Part shown: piece by piece, positions 47,542-49,082 of the stretch
How positions within the stretch are numbered: the stretch's first letter is position 1
Layout: every line of letters starts with the position of its first letter
Position numbers and translations under genes: made by a program
Origin: UBA4874 sp002399435
GTDB taxonomy: Bacteria; Bacillota; Clostridia; Caldicoprobacterales; DTU083
Assembly (NCBI GenBank): GCA_036823195.1
Contig: DAISGI010000019.1
Coordinates: forward strand, 1-49,082
Length of the DNA stretch: 49,082 nt
Direction: 5' to 3'
Notes under the pieces: model-generated
What the model saw: only the letters and a program-made list of their open reading frames with translations
Told to the model about the DNA's origin: nothing
The model's database searches: none

Positions 47542-49082
47542 CTATTCCTGTTTCCGCTCCAGGACCCGGACGCCGTAGCCCAAAAGCTGCAGCCTGCCCT
47601 CCACCCTGGTTCCATCCAGCATATCCCGGAAAACGTCTTTGTTCAGATCCACAGTCTTCTCCGTATCGGAAAAGTTCATCAGAAAAACATAATCCGTTTT
47701 CCCGTCGCTTCGCTTCTGGGCGGTTACCCCTTCCGGAAGATCCGAGTCGATCACCTTTGTGATCCCCAAATCATGGACCAGCCGGGTATAGAAATCCATC
47801 AGAAAGTCCGGACCGCTGCGAAATGCGATGTAGTATGCCTTTCCCTTTCCGAAGGAATTCACCGTCAGCGCCGGCCTGCCCTGATAGAAGTCGGTTTTAT
47901 AGGAAGCCAGCACCTGCGCCGTTTCCGCATGGATCAAATCCAGCATCTCCACTGCCTGGTATTCTCCTTTCAGAGACAGGGGATTACCGGCGGCCGGGAC
48001 GGCAAAGTTACACTCCCCGTCATAGAGGGAATCGATTTCCTCCGACCAGATTCCCATCAGCCTGCGGAGCGGACCAGGAAAGCCGCCCAGAAAGCATAGA
48101 TCGTTCTCATCCACGATCCCGCTCCAATAAGTAGTCACCAAAGTTCCGCCGTTTTCCACAAATTGTTCCATTCGCTTTGCCACACTGGGCTTTACCATGT
48201 AGAGCATAGGGGCGATCAGCAGGCGATAACCGGAAAAGTCGCAATCCTCACTGATGACATCCACAGGGATCCCCTGATTCCAAAATGCCCTGTAATGCAG
48301 CTCACAGGTGGGCTGATATCCCTTTTCCCGCCGGACTCCCTTTGCATCGTCCATCGCCCATCGGTTTTCCCAGTCGTAAATCACGGCGACTTCCGGACGA
48401 ACGGTTGTCCCGACCAGTTTATCCAGCTTGCCCAATACCTTGCCGACCTCCGTTACATCACGAAAAACCCGGGTATCCTCATGCCCGTAGTGATCCACAA
48501 CGGCTCCATGGAATTTCTCAAACGACCCTCTGCTCTTGCGCCATTGAAAGTACTGCACCGTATCCGAACCGTGTGCAACTGCCTGGAGAGAGGAAAGCAG
48601 ATGCATTCCGGGCCGTTTCAGCTTGGCAACAGGCTGCCAGTTGGTCGCACTGGGTGTGCTTTCCATCAGCATAAAAGGTTTGCCGCCTTTCAGGGACCGG
48701 TTGATATCGTGGAGAAATCCAACATTGGCACCCAGTTCCCGGTCCGGTATCTCCCCATGCCACGTGGGATAGCTATCCCAGGAGACAACATCCAGTTCTC
48801 TGGCAAATTTCCAGTAATCCAAACCAGGAAACGTTCCCATGAAATTGGTTGTGACCGGAATATCCGGTGTAATTTCCTTCAGGGGAGCAATTTCATTTTT
48901 GAAGAAATCAATGGTCTGATGCGTGACAAACCGTTTCCAATCCAGATTCAGCCCATGTATCGATTGTTCCCCATGGCGGGCCGGCGACTGAATCTGGGAC
49001 CAGTCCGTATAGGTATGACTCCAGAAGCCCGTCCACCACGCCCGGTTCAGCTGATCCAGATCTCCTTCGTATTTTTCCTTCA
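47542..49082 (-). CDS. Glycoside hydrolase family 42 beta-galactosidase (5' part off the window)
   Basis: 513 codons present; the frame is open to the right edge, so about 150-170 N-terminal residues, including the acid/base Glu, are missing. Present from the edge: KEKYEGDLDQLNRAWWTGFW, WSQIQSPARHGEQSI, DWKRFVTHQTIDFFK (typical GH42), then the nucleophile segment PFMLMESTPSATNWQ. After the barrel come the trimerisation domain (VAVIYDWENRWAMD..GYRLLIAPMLYMV..FVENGGTLVTTYWSGIVDENDLCF) and the C-terminal beta domain. Cytoplasmic beta-galactosidase on galactosides or galacto-oligosaccharides. The internal ATG at 48840 is not the start. Confidence 0.93.
   Translation of the reverse strand, partial: KEKYEGDLDQLNRAWWTGFWSHTYTDWSQIQSPARHGEQSIHGLNLDWKRFVTHQTIDFFKNEIAPLKEITPDIPVTTNFMGTFPGLDYWKFARELDVVSWDSYPTWHGEIPDRELGANVGFLHDINRSLKGGKPFMLMESTPSATNWQPVAKLKRPGMHLLSSLQAVAHGSDTVQYFQWRKSRGSFEKFHGAVVDHYGHEDTRVFRDVTEVGKVLGKLDKLVGTTVRPEVAVIYDWENRWAMDDAKGVRREKGYQPTCELHYRAFWNQGIPVDVISEDCDFSGYRLLIAPMLYMVKPSVAKRMEQFVENGGTLVTTYWSGIVDENDLCFLGGFPGPLRRLMGIWSEEIDSLYDGECNFAVPAAGNPLSLKGEYQAVEMLDLIHAETAQVLASYKTDFYQGRPALTVNSFGKGKAYYIAFRSGPDFLMDFYTRLVHDLGITKVIDSDLPEGVTAQKRSDGKTDYVFLMNFSDTEKTVDLNKDVFRDMLDGTRVEGRLQLLGYGVRVLERKQE

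Overview
The window looks like a chromosomal segment of an endospore-forming Firmicute, probably a Clostridium-like gut or anaerobic member. Evidence is a gerA-gerC-gerB germinant receptor operon with a candidate forespore promoter, an acpS-nnr-mazE-mazF block typical of Firmicutes, strong AGGAGG ribosome sites, an Rrf2/CymR-type cysteine regulator, a UgtP-type glycolipid synthase and clostridial ferritin-like and DUF3892 proteins. Base composition is moderate. Three runs of exactly 100 N (24621-24720, 35125-35224, 38376-38475) are scaffold gaps of unknown true length. I cannot name the species.

Layout. 1-2163 (minus): capsule/exopolysaccharide control genes Wzz, BY-kinase and PHP phosphatase, the last cut by the window edge; then a decayed oligopeptide ABC ATPase. 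2532-6702 (minus): mannonate/mannitol-type oxidoreductase, a serpin lipoprotein and a lipid kinase. 7006-7612: DinJ-YafQ toxin-antitoxin pair. 7793-16274 (minus): carbohydrate block with gnd, galM, larA-like racemase, an alpha/beta esterase and two overlapping sulfatases; larA has a promoter with a perfect catabolite-repression site on its start point. 16400-18729: flavin reductase, an anchored hypothetical protein and YitT. 18873-21846: mazF, mazE, nnr, acpS. 22054-25962: GH3 beta-glucosidase and UgtP separated by two tandem-repeat arrays and a gap. 26222-30445: small hydrophobic protein, sugar isomerase/epimerase, L-fucose isomerase and its LacI-type regulator with two matching operators. 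30702-31809: a ferritin-like protein with a Met/His/Cys-Pro repeat region and, divergently, a short transcription unit encoding a candidate 51-residue protein or RNA. 31974-33317: CorC/HlyC-type membrane protein. 33456-36516: cysteine cluster (cysK, rrf2, C-S lyase). 36551-40627: germinant receptor operon including a small fourth subunit. 40853-42911: Mrp ATPase and an Erm-type 23S rRNA methyltransferase behind what reads as a complete transcription-attenuation leader. 42996-47023: DUF3892, two SDR genes (one dead), a DUF3796-XRE pair, tRNA-Ala, a lipoprotein. 47542-49082: GH42 beta-galactosidase, 5' end off the window.

How it fits together: the GH3, GH42, sulfatases, esterase, fucose isomerase, epimerases and Gnd suggest scavenging of sulfated, fucosylated or plant-derived glycans, under LacI-type and CcpA-like control. 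The most striking regulatory element is the Erm leader (41907-42117): consensus promoter, 9-codon upstream ORF with an Arg-x-Arg motif, an intrinsic terminator whose left arm begins at the uORF stop codon, then the methyltransferase gene. The second theme is an unusual density of unrelated short tandem-repeat arrays (periods 11 to 40 bp) in nearly every intergenic region and inside the N-terminal codons of gerC and mrp.
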